Origin: Tardiphaga sp051811025 | GTDB taxonomy: Bacteria; Pseudomonadota; Alphaproteobacteria; Rhizobiales; Xanthobacteraceae | Length of the DNA: 64,000 nucleotides | Direction: 5' to 3' | Assembly (NCBI RefSeq): GCF_051811025.1 | Contig: NZ_JBPWQE010000001.1 | Span: 4,960,001 to 5,024,000 of the forward strand | Shown: positions 8,940 through 17,355 of the stretch, piece by piece | How positions within the stretch are numbered: the stretch's first letter is position 1 | How the letters are laid out: each line of letters begins with the position of its first letter | Translations under genes and position numbers: made by a program | Notes under the pieces: generated by a model | What the model was told of the DNA's origin: nothing | Databases searched by the model: none | Seen by the model: only the letters and a program-made list of their open reading frames with translations

Positions 8940-10193
8940 ATGAGAACTACGCGTCTTCACCGTTTCGCCGCGTCGACCAAATTCGTCGGAATGGCAGCCA
9001 TTGCGCTGACAGCCACATCATTGCTGGCCACATCGGCCTTCGCGCAGAAGAAATACGATCCCGGCGCCACCGACACCGAGATCAAGATCGGCCAGACCGT
9101 GCCGTTCTCCGGCCCCGCCTCGGCCTATTCGTCGATCTCCAAGACGCAGCTCGCTTATTTCAAGATGATCAACGAGCAGGGCGGCATCAACGGCCGCAAG
9201 ATCACGCTCATTCAGTATGACGACGCCTATTCGCCGCCGAAAGCCGTGGAGCAGGTGCGCAAGCTGGTCGAATCCGACGAGGTGCTGCTGACCTTCCAGA
9301 TCATCGGCACGCCGTCCAACGCCGCCGTGCAGAAATATCTCAACACCAAGGGCGTGCCGCAGCTCTGGGCCGCCACCGGCGCGACGCGCTTCACCGACCC
9401 CAAGGGCTCGCCCTGGACCATGGGCTACAATCCGAACTATCAGACCGAAGGTCGGATCTACGCCAAATACATCCTGAAGAACTATCCGACCGCCAAGGTC
9501 GCCATCCTCTGGCAGAACGACGACCTCGGCCGCGACTATGTCACCGGCATGAAGGCCGGCCTCGGCGACAAGGCGGCGTCGATGATCGTCTCGGACGCCT
9601 CCTACGAACTCACCGACCCGACCATCGACTCGCAGATCGTCAAGCTGAAGTCCTCCGGCGCCGACCTGTTGTTCAACGCCTCGACGCCGAAATTCGCGGC
9701 GCAGGCGATCAAGAAGGTCGCTGATCTCGGCTGGAAGCCGACCCATATCGTCGACATCAACGCGACATCGGTGGGCGCGGTGCTGGTGCCCGCAGGCCTC
9801 GACAATTCCAAGGGGCTGATCTCGACCAATTACGGCAAGGACCCGCTGGATCCGCAGTGGAAAGACGATGCCGGCATGAAGCGCTATTTCGCCTTCATGG
9901 AGAAATACTATCCCGACGGCGACAAGAATTCGAACTTCAACACCTATGGCTACGGCAATGCGCAGCTGATGGTGGAAGTGCTGAAGCGCTGCGGCGACGA
10001 TCTCACCCGCGCCAATGTGATGAAGGTCGCGACCTCGCTCTCCGGCCTCGTCTTCGATCTCAACCTGCCGGGCATCGTCGGCTCGACCTCGCCCACCGAC
10101 TATCGCGTCAACAAGCAGTTGCAGATGATGAAGTTCAACGGCGAGCGCTGGGAACTGTTCGGCCCGATCATCGAGGATGATTCGGCGGGTTAG
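8940..10193 (+). CDS. ABC transporter periplasmic substrate-binding protein, branched-chain amino acid (LivK) type
   Basis: A 417-residue exported solute-binding protein of the Leu/Ile/Val-binding (type I periplasmic) family. The Sec signal peptide covers about residues 1-35, ending at ATSAFAQ. The mature part starts with the family pattern DTEIKIGQTVPFSGPAS and contains INEQGGINGRKI and WQNDDLGRDYVTGMKAGL. GGGAGG-like sequence (AGGGAGG) upstream sets the ATG at 8940. No permease or ATPase genes are adjacent, and a strong terminator follows, so this is an orphan binding protein. The ligand may be an aromatic or other organic acid and need not be an amino acid. Confidence 0.9.
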   Translation: MRTTRLHRFAASTKFVGMAAIALTATSLLATSAFAQKKYDPGATDTEIKIGQTVPFSGPASAYSSISKTQLAYFKMINEQGGINGRKITLIQYDDAYSPPKAVEQVRKLVESDEVLLTFQIIGTPSNAAVQKYLNTKGVPQLWAATGATRFTDPKGSPWTMGYNPNYQTEGRIYAKYILKNYPTAKVAILWQNDDLGRDYVTGMKAGLGDKAASMIVSDASYELTDPTIDSQIVKLKSSGADLLFNASTPKFAAQAIKKVADLGWKPTHIVDINATSVGAVLVPAGLDNSKGLISTNYGKDPLDPQWKDDAGMKRYFAFMEKYYPDGDKNSNFNTYGYGNAQLMVEVLKRCGDDLTRANVMKVATSLSGLVFDLNLPGIVGSTSPTDYRVNKQLQMMKFNGERWELFGPIIEDDSAG

Positions 10194-10206
10194 GCTGCAA
10201 ACGACA

Positions 10207-10243
10207 AAGCCACGCGCGGGATCCCCTGCGCGTGGCTTTTTTG
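10207..10243 (+). terminator. Rho-independent terminator after the binding-protein gene
   Basis: An 11-bp perfect stem, aagccacgcgc / gcgcgtggctt, is followed by a run of six T residues, 13 bases after the stop codon. Just beyond it (10244-10272) is gtagggtggattagcgaggc..., which resembles a common short dispersed repeat of this group of bacteria. Confidence 0.93.
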
Positions 10244-10290
10244 TAGGGTGGATTAGCGAGGCGTAATCCGCGCTACGCGTTCATGCCCTC

Positions 10291-10653
10291 TTACGCCGTC
10301 TTCGCAAACATCGTCAGCACGCCATCGGCGATATTGATCGCCACCACCTGCGCCGAACTCATGCCCTTTTCCTTGAGCGCATTGGCAGCCGCCGGCGAGG
10401 CGTCGATCGAGGCGCGCAGCGCCTTCAGGTCTTCCTCGCTGGATTTCGACACGACCTCCTCGACCTGAGCCTTCACCGCGTCCGGCAATTGCTTCACATC
10501 CACCACCTGGATGCTGGAAATCTTCGCGCTGGTCTGCCCGCCAGATTTAGCCGGTGCATTTTCAGCGGGGGTCGCAGCTCCCTGTGCGAGCACGAAACCC
10601 GGCGTGCCGAGCGAGAGAATGGCCGCGATGGCCGTCGCTGTGATGATGCGCAT
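10291..10653 (-). CDS. Small exported protein of unknown function
   Basis: About 120 residues with a clear Sec signal peptide (MRIITATAIAAILSLG... ending at VLAQ). The mature part is about 95 residues, alanine-rich and helical, with a charged centre (VEEVVSKSSEEDLKALRASID). AAAGGAACGACC precedes the ATG and fixes the start; an upstream ATG in the same frame would bury the signal peptide. It lies alone between a terminator and the AT-richer KAP NTPase gene. I do not recognise a family; it probably resides in the periplasm. Confidence 0.75.
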   Translation of the reverse strand: MRIITATAIAAILSLGTPGFVLAQGAATPAENAPAKSGGQTSAKISSIQVVDVKQLPDAVKAQVEEVVSKSSEEDLKALRASIDASPAAANALKEKGMSSAQVVAINIADGVLTMFAKTA

Positions 10654-10777
10654 GGTCGTTCCTTTCCGGTTGGGAAGGAGCGAAGCAGTAGCGGCGAAGT
10701 GTGCGGAAGGTCTGGAATAGGTGTGGTGGTTTGGTGAAACCAATGAGGCGACAGGATGATTCGATCTGATTAATCAA

Positions 10778-12976
10778 TTATTCTTCACTGCCTCGCAGTT
10801 CAGCCTCAAGAAATTCACTCTGAATACGACGGCTCTCGTCCGAGCCAGCATTCTGCGCGGCACTGTAAAGTCTCTCCTTGAAGTGCGGGACGTCAATCAA
10901 TTCGGAGAATGTCTTTGCATTAAAAATTCTAACCTCTGACCTAGTCGTTCCAACTGTACGATATGACGTGCTTGCAAGAACCTGAGCTAACCGCAAAACA
11001 GAATCATCAACGGCGATCTCTTTCATTAGCCACTCTCTAACTGGTTCAACACCAGCGATCGATCGCCAAATGAAGATAAGCCGAACGGGCCGAATGAGTT
11101 GAAGAAGCTCACCATTCTCAGCGATGCCGCTGATCCTGGTTGCGATCATCTCCGCCGCATTGATAGCTTCCTCGCGTCCCATATAACAATCATCGCCGTA
11201 AGTGGCCTCGCCTCCATAAAGACCATGCTGACCCGCAAGACGGATTACAGCGTTGCTCGCAAGCGTGATTCCTCTAGGATGTGCTTCTAAAATTGAAAGC
11301 CTTTTCAGCCTCTCAGTCGCAGAGAGTGGAGTGAGGCCATGCACGGCAATAGATTCCAACCTCTGAAGATTATCCTCCACAAAGAATTCCCAGACCTTAT
11401 CCTCCCTTTGGATCAGCTCATCACTAACGTCGAGGAATGTTCTTAATGTCTCCTCGGACAATAGTGGCTTCACGTGCACAGTCTCGAAGACCTGCTCCAA
11501 AAAGTTTGCGACAGGTGGGTTCCGCTTGCCAACATTCCTCTGAGCGAGTTCCCTCAGAAAAATGGGAAGCCTCTCACTTACATCCTCCGCCGAAAGTAAC
11601 GCTTCAATATCAGCTTTAGATTGTCGGCTTGGGTCGCGCCCAAACAGAAAATAATTTCTATAGTATTGTTTAGTACATATCCTTCTGTGTTCGCGCTTTT
11701 TTAAGTAGGGAATATCGCCAATGTGCTCATTCCAACCTTTTGCAAGTGCGGGGAAGAGATAAGCGAGAGCCTTCTTCGCCGCCTGTGGATTCCTCGCATT
11801 TCTCGGCTCGAAGCCAGAGGAAAATTCTTTCTCATCCTTGAAGGTCCAGTTTTCGCCAGACAGTTCCCCGATGTTGTCGAAAACTTTCTCATACTCTCCT
11901 GGCTCGAACAATTGCAACGACGTTAGAATCACAAGATCCGTTAGATCAACGTCACCTGCAACATTCGGCCATATGATCTGCATCGCATTGTAGATACGTG
12001 ATACATCCCGCGGCGTCTGAATATAGGGCAGAACCGCCTGAAAGAAAGCCATCTGCCATCTCTCGGAATCGTTCGGCTCCGTATCGCCAATGACGGAATT
12101 TAGGCGCTGAAAGAAGAGGTCTCGTATCTCCGCCTGCCAAGGAGGCGGTAACTTAACCTGCACTTGTATAATCTTCTCGAGGAAATCCGGATCAACGCGA
12201 TCTACTCCGGCTCCCATGGCCTGCGTCACCACACTCCTGTCGAAGGATAGAACGTAAAGAATATTCGGCAGATCACCCAGACTTTTGACGAGCGAGAAGA
12301 TCGATCTCATTTCAGAGGGCATAAGCCGATCGACGTCATCAATTACAATGATGATTCTCTTCGCAGATTCTCTAAGAGCAACAGCAAGATCACGCTTTAA
12401 AGATTCAAGGCTCGATGTTTTTGAAGCAAAGCTTTGAATGCCTTCACCGACGGCTCGCCCGGCCGCGCTACCAACGCCAAACGCCGCAACGCCACCTGCT
12501 GCTAGCGCACTAGCACCACCAGCAACTACACCTACGCTCGGAAGGTAGGCCGTTAGCTTCTTAATTGCATTCGATATTGCCCCATTTTCTGAATGACCAA
12601 TGGCGGCGCCAACTTCACCGAAGAAGGCGCGCACCAAGTTCTCTTGACCGCTAAAATTCCATGGATTGAAGCGAATTAAATGGGTCTTCCTCTTACCATG
12701 GAAGGCTTCCCATTCGACCTCAACGGCAGACCACTCACGTTCAACTAGGTCTGCAACTGCAATACCGCTCTCGCGCGCCAACTCGCGAATAATGATGCGA
12801 CGCTCAATTAGTCTAAGCGCGCTTGTCTTACCTGCTCCCCAGGCCCCTTCGATCGATACGACAATCCCTTCGTCCGGCGCCATCTCGGTTAGTGATCGGG
12901 CTAACGCATCGGCGAACTGAGAGAATCCCAGCACGTCGTCATGTTCACTGGCGATAGGGCGATCGCTCGATAGCAT
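10778..12976 (-). CDS. KAP-family P-loop NTPase
   Basis: A 732-residue ATPase of the KAP group (STAND-like P-loop proteins often associated with membranes and with anti-phage loci). Walker A is GAWGAGKTS (residues 44-52), followed by the KAP-typical RFNPWNFSG and by Walker B IIIVIDDVDRL (about 208-218). A hydrophobic, Gly/Ala-rich stretch between them (about 145-175) fits the membrane insertion known in KAP proteins. The C-terminal 400 residues are helical and unassigned. AAGGA eight bases before the ATG supports the start. The gene and its flanks are visibly richer in A/T than neighbours and use more AGA/ATA-type codons, which suggests transfer. No partner gene is adjacent. Confidence 0.88.
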   Translation of the reverse strand: MLSSDRPIASEHDDVLGFSQFADALARSLTEMAPDEGIVVSIEGAWGAGKTSALRLIERRIIIRELARESGIAVADLVEREWSAVEVEWEAFHGKRKTHLIRFNPWNFSGQENLVRAFFGEVGAAIGHSENGAISNAIKKLTAYLPSVGVVAGGASALAAGGVAAFGVGSAAGRAVGEGIQSFASKTSSLESLKRDLAVALRESAKRIIIVIDDVDRLMPSEMRSIFSLVKSLGDLPNILYVLSFDRSVVTQAMGAGVDRVDPDFLEKIIQVQVKLPPPWQAEIRDLFFQRLNSVIGDTEPNDSERWQMAFFQAVLPYIQTPRDVSRIYNAMQIIWPNVAGDVDLTDLVILTSLQLFEPGEYEKVFDNIGELSGENWTFKDEKEFSSGFEPRNARNPQAAKKALAYLFPALAKGWNEHIGDIPYLKKREHRRICTKQYYRNYFLFGRDPSRQSKADIEALLSAEDVSERLPIFLRELAQRNVGKRNPPVANFLEQVFETVHVKPLLSEETLRTFLDVSDELIQREDKVWEFFVEDNLQRLESIAVHGLTPLSATERLKRLSILEAHPRGITLASNAVIRLAGQHGLYGGEATYGDDCYMGREEAINAAEMIATRISGIAENGELLQLIRPVRLIFIWRSIAGVEPVREWLMKEIAVDDSVLRLAQVLASTSYRTVGTTRSEVRIFNAKTFSELIDVPHFKERLYSAAQNAGSDESRRIQSEFLEAELRGSEE

Positions 12977-13089
12977 CGTACGAATCCTTCTATTTTGAGA
13001 CAGAAGCTAGAGCTAATAGTACACGTTGTCCCGAACAGGATTGACAACATCCGTAGCTGTGATTATATTCCATCCTATCCTACTCACGA

Positions 13090-13500
13090 GGGGCGCTTCT
13101 CGAGGGCGCTTTCGAAGTGGAGTTTGGATGCGGCGCCCGCGGACGTGCCTCGCAAGCACGGACTCGGGAGGTCGGGGGTCACCGTCCGGGCCCACTACGG
13201 GGCTCTGCCGGAAACGGCTGGACTGGGACAGGCCGAAGCGGGGAAACCTGCAGAGGCCACGTCCCAGGAAGCACGGTCCCTCGAACAGAAAAGCCGCGAT
13301 GGCGCGCCGAAAGGCGATGCGCGGATCGCAAGGGCCTTCGCAAGGCCGGAGCGACACGCGAGGACGACCAGGTTTGCGCCTTTCGGCGCGTCATCCCCCT
13401 CATTATCGAGGGGGAAAACTGGTCCACCCGCTTTGCGCCAATGGCGCGATACGGACGGCGCGTGGGCGGTGAAATTTTTTCCAGGGAATGACGTGGCTGT
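13090..13500. other. GC-rich element open in many frames, probably non-coding repeat
   Basis: This stretch upstream of the KAP gene is extremely G+C rich and open in most frames on both strands, with no frame showing a ribosome site, domain or protein-like composition. It contains small repeats such as cctttcggcgcg and gcgcgccgaaaggcg, and a short hairpin ccccctcattatcgaggggg. I read it as a non-coding or degenerate dispersed element. A search against related genomes would show whether it recurs. Confidence 0.4.
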
Positions 13501-13561
13501 TTGACAGTTGAAGCGGAAGCCGCGGCAGCGTGTGACACAGGGCGCGCTCCACATGCTCGCA

Positions 13562-13727
13562 TGTCATCCCCGCCTAGTGCGCCGAAGGCGCACGCGGGGC
13601 GGGGATCCATAGACACGTGCAGAGATAGTTAGGGCGAGAACATCGTAGCCTTCGCCGCGCAACACGAACTCGGAGGTTATGGGTCCCCGCCCCGCGCGCG
13701 CCTTTGGCGCGCTAGGCGGGGACGACA
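13562..13727. repeat. Long imperfect palindrome with 49-base arms
   Basis: The left arm (13562-13610, starting tgtcatccccgcctag) and the right arm (13679-13727, ending ctaggcggggacgaca) are near-complementary over 49 bases, separated by a 68-base centre. The arms differ from the tcattccggggcg family at 8.2 and 8.7 kb, so this is a second palindrome family. It lies in the 900-base gap between the KAP gene and the PBP1A gene. Confidence 0.8.
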
Positions 13728-13895
13728 GCGGAGTTTGTGGAACCATCGTGTGCAACATTCCGCACAGCAACAGTACGCATCACGGCATCAGTGCCCCCAA
13801 TCGGGAACCGCGTTTCCCTTACGTTAACTTCTGCGTAACCGCCCCTTAAACCGCGGCCGCTAGGCTCGCGGTATCGGGTGGCGTGGTGTTTGCGT

Positions 13896-16175
13896 ATGGC
13901 GTGGGGCAAGAAAAAGAGCGGGCGCAAGGAGCCGACCTTCGGGCTCGGCGCGGCGCTGTCCGATCTGCGCCTCACGGCGGATGATCGCGTGCCCGGCGGC
14001 GGCGATGACCGACCGAAGAAAACTCCCAAGCAGGCGCCGAAGCGCGAGTCCAATGGCGGCGGCGACAAGCCGCGGAAATCCCGAACATCGAGCAAGGCGC
14101 GCAGCAGCGGCGGCTTCGGCAAAGGCATCAAGCGGCTGTTCTACTGGGGCGCGGTGCTGGGCCTGTGGGCAGCGATCGCCATTGTCGGCGTCGTGATCTA
14201 TGTCGGCGCGCATCTGCCGCCGATCCAGTCGCTGGAAATTCCCAAGCGCCCGCCGACGATCCAGATCGTCGGCATGGACGGCACGGTGCTCGCGACGCGC
14301 GGCGAACAGGCCGGCGCCAATGTGTCGCTGAAGGATCTGCCGCCCTATCTGCCAAAGGCGTTCATCGCGATCGAAGACCGGCGGTTCTATTCGCATTACG
14401 GCGTCGACCCGATCGGCATCGCGCGCGCGGCCGCGACCAACCTGATGCATCGCGGCGTGTCGCAGGGCGGCTCGACGCTGACGCAGCAGCTCGCCAAGAA
14501 CCTGTTCCTGACGCAGGAGCGCACCATGGCGCGCAAGCTGCAGGAAGTGGAGCTGGCATTCTGGCTGGAGCGCAAGCATTCCAAGGCCGAGATCCTCGAA
14601 CTGTATCTCAACCGCGTCTATTTCGGCTCCGGCGCTTACGGCGTCGAAGCTGCGGCGCAGAAGTATTTCGGCAAGCCGGCCAAGAACGTCACCGTCGCGG
14701 AAGCGGCGATGCTGGCGGGACTCGTAAAGTCGCCGTCGCGCCTTGCGCCGAACCGCAATCCGGAAGGCGCGGAGGCCCGTGCCAAGATCGTGCTGGCGGC
14801 GATGCAGGACGCCGAATTCATTACGGCCGCGCAGGCCAAGGGCGCGACCGGCGTGCCGCAATACAACGTCAAGCCGGTCGGCGCCGGCACGGTGAATTAT
14901 GTCGCCGACTGGATCGGCGAAGTGCTCGACGACCTCGTCGGCCAGGTCGACGAGAGCATCATTGTCGAGACCACCATCGATCCCAAGCTGCAGAGCGTGG
15001 CGGAAGCCGCCATCATCGACGAGCTGGCCGCCAAGAGCGTGAAGTTCAACGTGACGCAGGGCGCGCTGGTGGCGATGACGCCGGACGGTTCGGTCCGCGC
15101 CATGGTCGGCGGCCGGAACTACTCCGAGAGCCAGTTCAACCGCGCGGTGACCGCGAAGCGCCAGCCGGGCTCGAGCTTCAAGCCGTTCGTCTATCTCACC
15201 GCCATCGAGGCGGGGCTGACGCCGGAAACGATCCGCCAGGACGCGCCGATCGACATCAAGGGCTGGAAGCCGGAGAACTACACCCACGAATATTTCGGCT
15301 CGGTGACGCTGACCCAGGCGCTGTCGATGTCGCTGAACACGGTGGCGGTGCGGCTCGGCCTCGAGGTTGGCCCGCAGAATGTCGTGCGCACGGCGCATCG
15401 GCTGGGCATCGCCTCGAAGCTGGAAGCCAATGCCTCGATCGCGCTCGGCACCTCCGAAGTGTCGATGACCGAACTGGTCGGCGCCTATGCGCCCTTCGCC
15501 AATGGCGGCCTCGCCGTGTCGCCCCATGTGGTGAACCGCATCCGCACGGTGGAAGGCAAGAAGACGCTCTATACGCGGCCGGCGGAGACGGCGAGCCAGG
15601 TGATCGACGCCCGCGCCGTGGCTGCCATGAACACGATGATGCAGCAGACCATTCTCTCCGGCAGCGCCAAGAAAGCCGAACTGCCCGGCTGGTACGCTGC
15701 CGGCAAGACCGGCACCAGCCAGGATTTCCGCGACGCCTGGTTCATCGGCTACACCTCGCAGCTCGTCACCGGCGTCTGGCTCGGCAATGACGACAACTCG
15801 CCGACCAAGAAGGCTACCGGCGGCGGATTGCCCGTCGAGATCTGGTCGCGCTTCATGAAATCAGCGCATCAGGGCCTGCAGCCGCAGCCTGTGCCTGGAT
15901 TGGCGCCGTCGAATTCGTTCAGCACCAATCCGATCGGCCAGGCACTGTCGAGCCTGCTGCCCGGATCGAACGCACCGTCGCCATCAGCGCCACCGGAACG
16001 CGGCTATGTGCCAAGCGCGCCGGTCTATAACGGCACTCGCGCGCAGCCCAACGACGCGCCGCCGACGCAAGCGAATTATCCGGCGCAGCAGCGTCAGCGT
16101 CCGCAGCAGAATGTGCGTCCGGAGGCCGCGAGCGGATTGGATGGCTGGCTGACGGAGCGATTGTTCGGGAGATAG
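13896..16175 (+). CDS. Penicillin-binding protein 1A, bifunctional glycosyltransferase/transpeptidase
   Basis: A 759-residue class A PBP that polymerises and cross-links peptidoglycan at the inner-membrane outer face. After a basic, Lys/Arg/Ser-rich cytoplasmic tail and one membrane helix (about residues 85-105) comes the GT51 domain (IEDRRFYSHYGVDPIG, GGSTLTQQLAKNLFL, KAEILELYLNRVYFGSG). The transpeptidase domain follows with SSFK (catalytic Ser), SLN and KTGTS. The C terminus is a Pro/Gln-rich tail. The start was set at ATG 13896 (MAWGKKKSG); a GTG 18 bases upstream is possible. It is monocistronic, convergent with the metalloprotease gene. Motifs are complete, so it should be active. Confidence 0.94.
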   Translation: MAWGKKKSGRKEPTFGLGAALSDLRLTADDRVPGGGDDRPKKTPKQAPKRESNGGGDKPRKSRTSSKARSSGGFGKGIKRLFYWGAVLGLWAAIAIVGVVIYVGAHLPPIQSLEIPKRPPTIQIVGMDGTVLATRGEQAGANVSLKDLPPYLPKAFIAIEDRRFYSHYGVDPIGIARAAATNLMHRGVSQGGSTLTQQLAKNLFLTQERTMARKLQEVELAFWLERKHSKAEILELYLNRVYFGSGAYGVEAAAQKYFGKPAKNVTVAEAAMLAGLVKSPSRLAPNRNPEGAEARAKIVLAAMQDAEFITAAQAKGATGVPQYNVKPVGAGTVNYVADWIGEVLDDLVGQVDESIIVETTIDPKLQSVAEAAIIDELAAKSVKFNVTQGALVAMTPDGSVRAMVGGRNYSESQFNRAVTAKRQPGSSFKPFVYLTAIEAGLTPETIRQDAPIDIKGWKPENYTHEYFGSVTLTQALSMSLNTVAVRLGLEVGPQNVVRTAHRLGIASKLEANASIALGTSEVSMTELVGAYAPFANGGLAVSPHVVNRIRTVEGKKTLYTRPAETASQVIDARAVAAMNTMMQQTILSGSAKKAELPGWYAAGKTGTSQDFRDAWFIGYTSQLVTGVWLGNDDNSPTKKATGGGLPVEIWSRFMKSAHQGLQPQPVPGLAPSNSFSTNPIGQALSSLLPGSNAPSPSAPPERGYVPSAPVYNGTRAQPNDAPPTQANYPAQQRQRPQQNVRPEAASGLDGWLTERLFGR

Positions 16176-16228
16176 CGAGCGAGCGTCCCGGACACGCGAT
16201 GCACAGCACCGCGGCCGGGACCAAGAGC

Positions 16229-16981
16229 TCAGTCCTGCACACCGAAGCGATGCAGGTCGTTGCCATGGGTATCGAGCCAGGCCTTGGCGCGTTCGGTCGC
16301 CGGGCAGATCCGCCCGACCACGCGCCAGAACTTCACCGAGTGGTTCATCTCGACGAGATGCCCGACTTCATGGGCCGCGAGATAATCCAGCACGAAGGGC
16401 GGTGCGAGGATCAAACGCCATGAGAACGACAGCGACCCCTCGGTGGTGCAAGAGCCCCAGCGGCTCGATTGATCGCGGATCGAGATCCGCTTCACCTTGA
16501 CGTTCAGCTGCGCCGCATAGCGGTTCGACGCCTTGACGAGATCGGCCTTGGCTTCGCGCTTGAGGAAATCGTGGATACGTCGGTCGATATGCTCGACATC
16601 GCCGGCGACACAGATGATCTTCTCGCCGCTGTCGCGAGTCTCGGTCCACACCGTCCCCCGCCCCGCACGGTGCACGATCCTGTGCGGAGTTCCCCGCAGC
16701 GGAACCGTTGTGCCGTGTTCAAATGGTGCTGCCTTCGGCAAACGACCGAGACGCGCGGCGATCCAGGCGCCATGACGCTGTGCGAAGTCCTTCGCATCGG
16801 CCAATGACCCACGCGGCGGCATGGTCAGGATGGCTTCGCGCTCGCTCGGATGAATGCGCAGCGTATAACGCGTCGCACGGCGGTGCCTGCGCAGGCGTAT
16901 GGCGAAGATCTGGGAGCCGTGTTTGACGGCAAGCGTGTCTGGTTCGGTGGGGCGGCGATAGAGAAGTGCGCGGAAGGCCAT
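16229..16981 (-). CDS. YgjP/SprT-like zinc metalloprotease (DUF45 family)
   Basis: About 250 residues of the YgjP-like metallopeptidase family. The zinc site HEVGHLVEMNHS contains HExxH with the further conserved His, preceded by the family block SSRWGSCTTEGSLSFSWRL. The N-terminal half (RLRRHRRATRYTLRI) is the usual small beta domain. Its substrates are not known. The start at MAFRALLYRR matches family length; the frame is open 105 bases further upstream without a better start. It is convergent with PBP1A. Confidence 0.88.
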   Translation of the reverse strand: MAFRALLYRRPTEPDTLAVKHGSQIFAIRLRRHRRATRYTLRIHPSEREAILTMPPRGSLADAKDFAQRHGAWIAARLGRLPKAAPFEHGTTVPLRGTPHRIVHRAGRGTVWTETRDSGEKIICVAGDVEHIDRRIHDFLKREAKADLVKASNRYAAQLNVKVKRISIRDQSSRWGSCTTEGSLSFSWRLILAPPFVLDYLAAHEVGHLVEMNHSVKFWRVVGRICPATERAKAWLDTHGNDLHRFGVQD

Positions 16982-17311
16982 GTCAGTAGTCCCGGTCGTC
17001 AGTAGATCGACCGGATTCTGCCATAACCGCCGCCACGGGAATTGCTCGGCGCAAAAACAAATCATTTGCCCAATATACGGGGTCAAAAGGCGATTTGTCC
17101 CCTACCGGATGGGGTCCGGAACAGGAATCTTGATTCAAAAGAACGCTGAATTTCGGAATCTAGGAGTGAATCGCGCACCGCTGCTAGAAATAGGCGAAAA
17201 ATCCAGTTTCCGCGCCTGTTTTCAAGGGCTTAGAAAGCGCGCCATCGCAACTCACACGCGATCATCGCGTATTCAGTGACGTCGGTTTTGCTTCACGCAT
17301 ATTCGTCGCGC

Positions 17312-17343
17312 GCGTGCGATGACGATGCATTGTCATCGCACGC
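17312..17343. other. Perfect 12-bp inverted repeat in the phaZ downstream region
   Basis: gcgtgcgatgac (17312-17323) and gtcatcgcacgc (17332-17343) flank an eight-base loop, 13 bases beyond the phaZ stop on the minus strand. No T run follows, so it is at best a factor-dependent terminator or an mRNA 3'-end structure. The rest of the 374-base gap 16982-17355 shows no convincing gene. Confidence 0.5.
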
Positions 17344-17355
17344 ACTTGTAGTGAA

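Noticed and set aside
13860..15527. 555-residue minus-strand frame opposite PBP1A
   Set aside because: Composition is typical of an antisense frame (RH/DR/GR-rich) and the sense frame has all PBP1A motifs.
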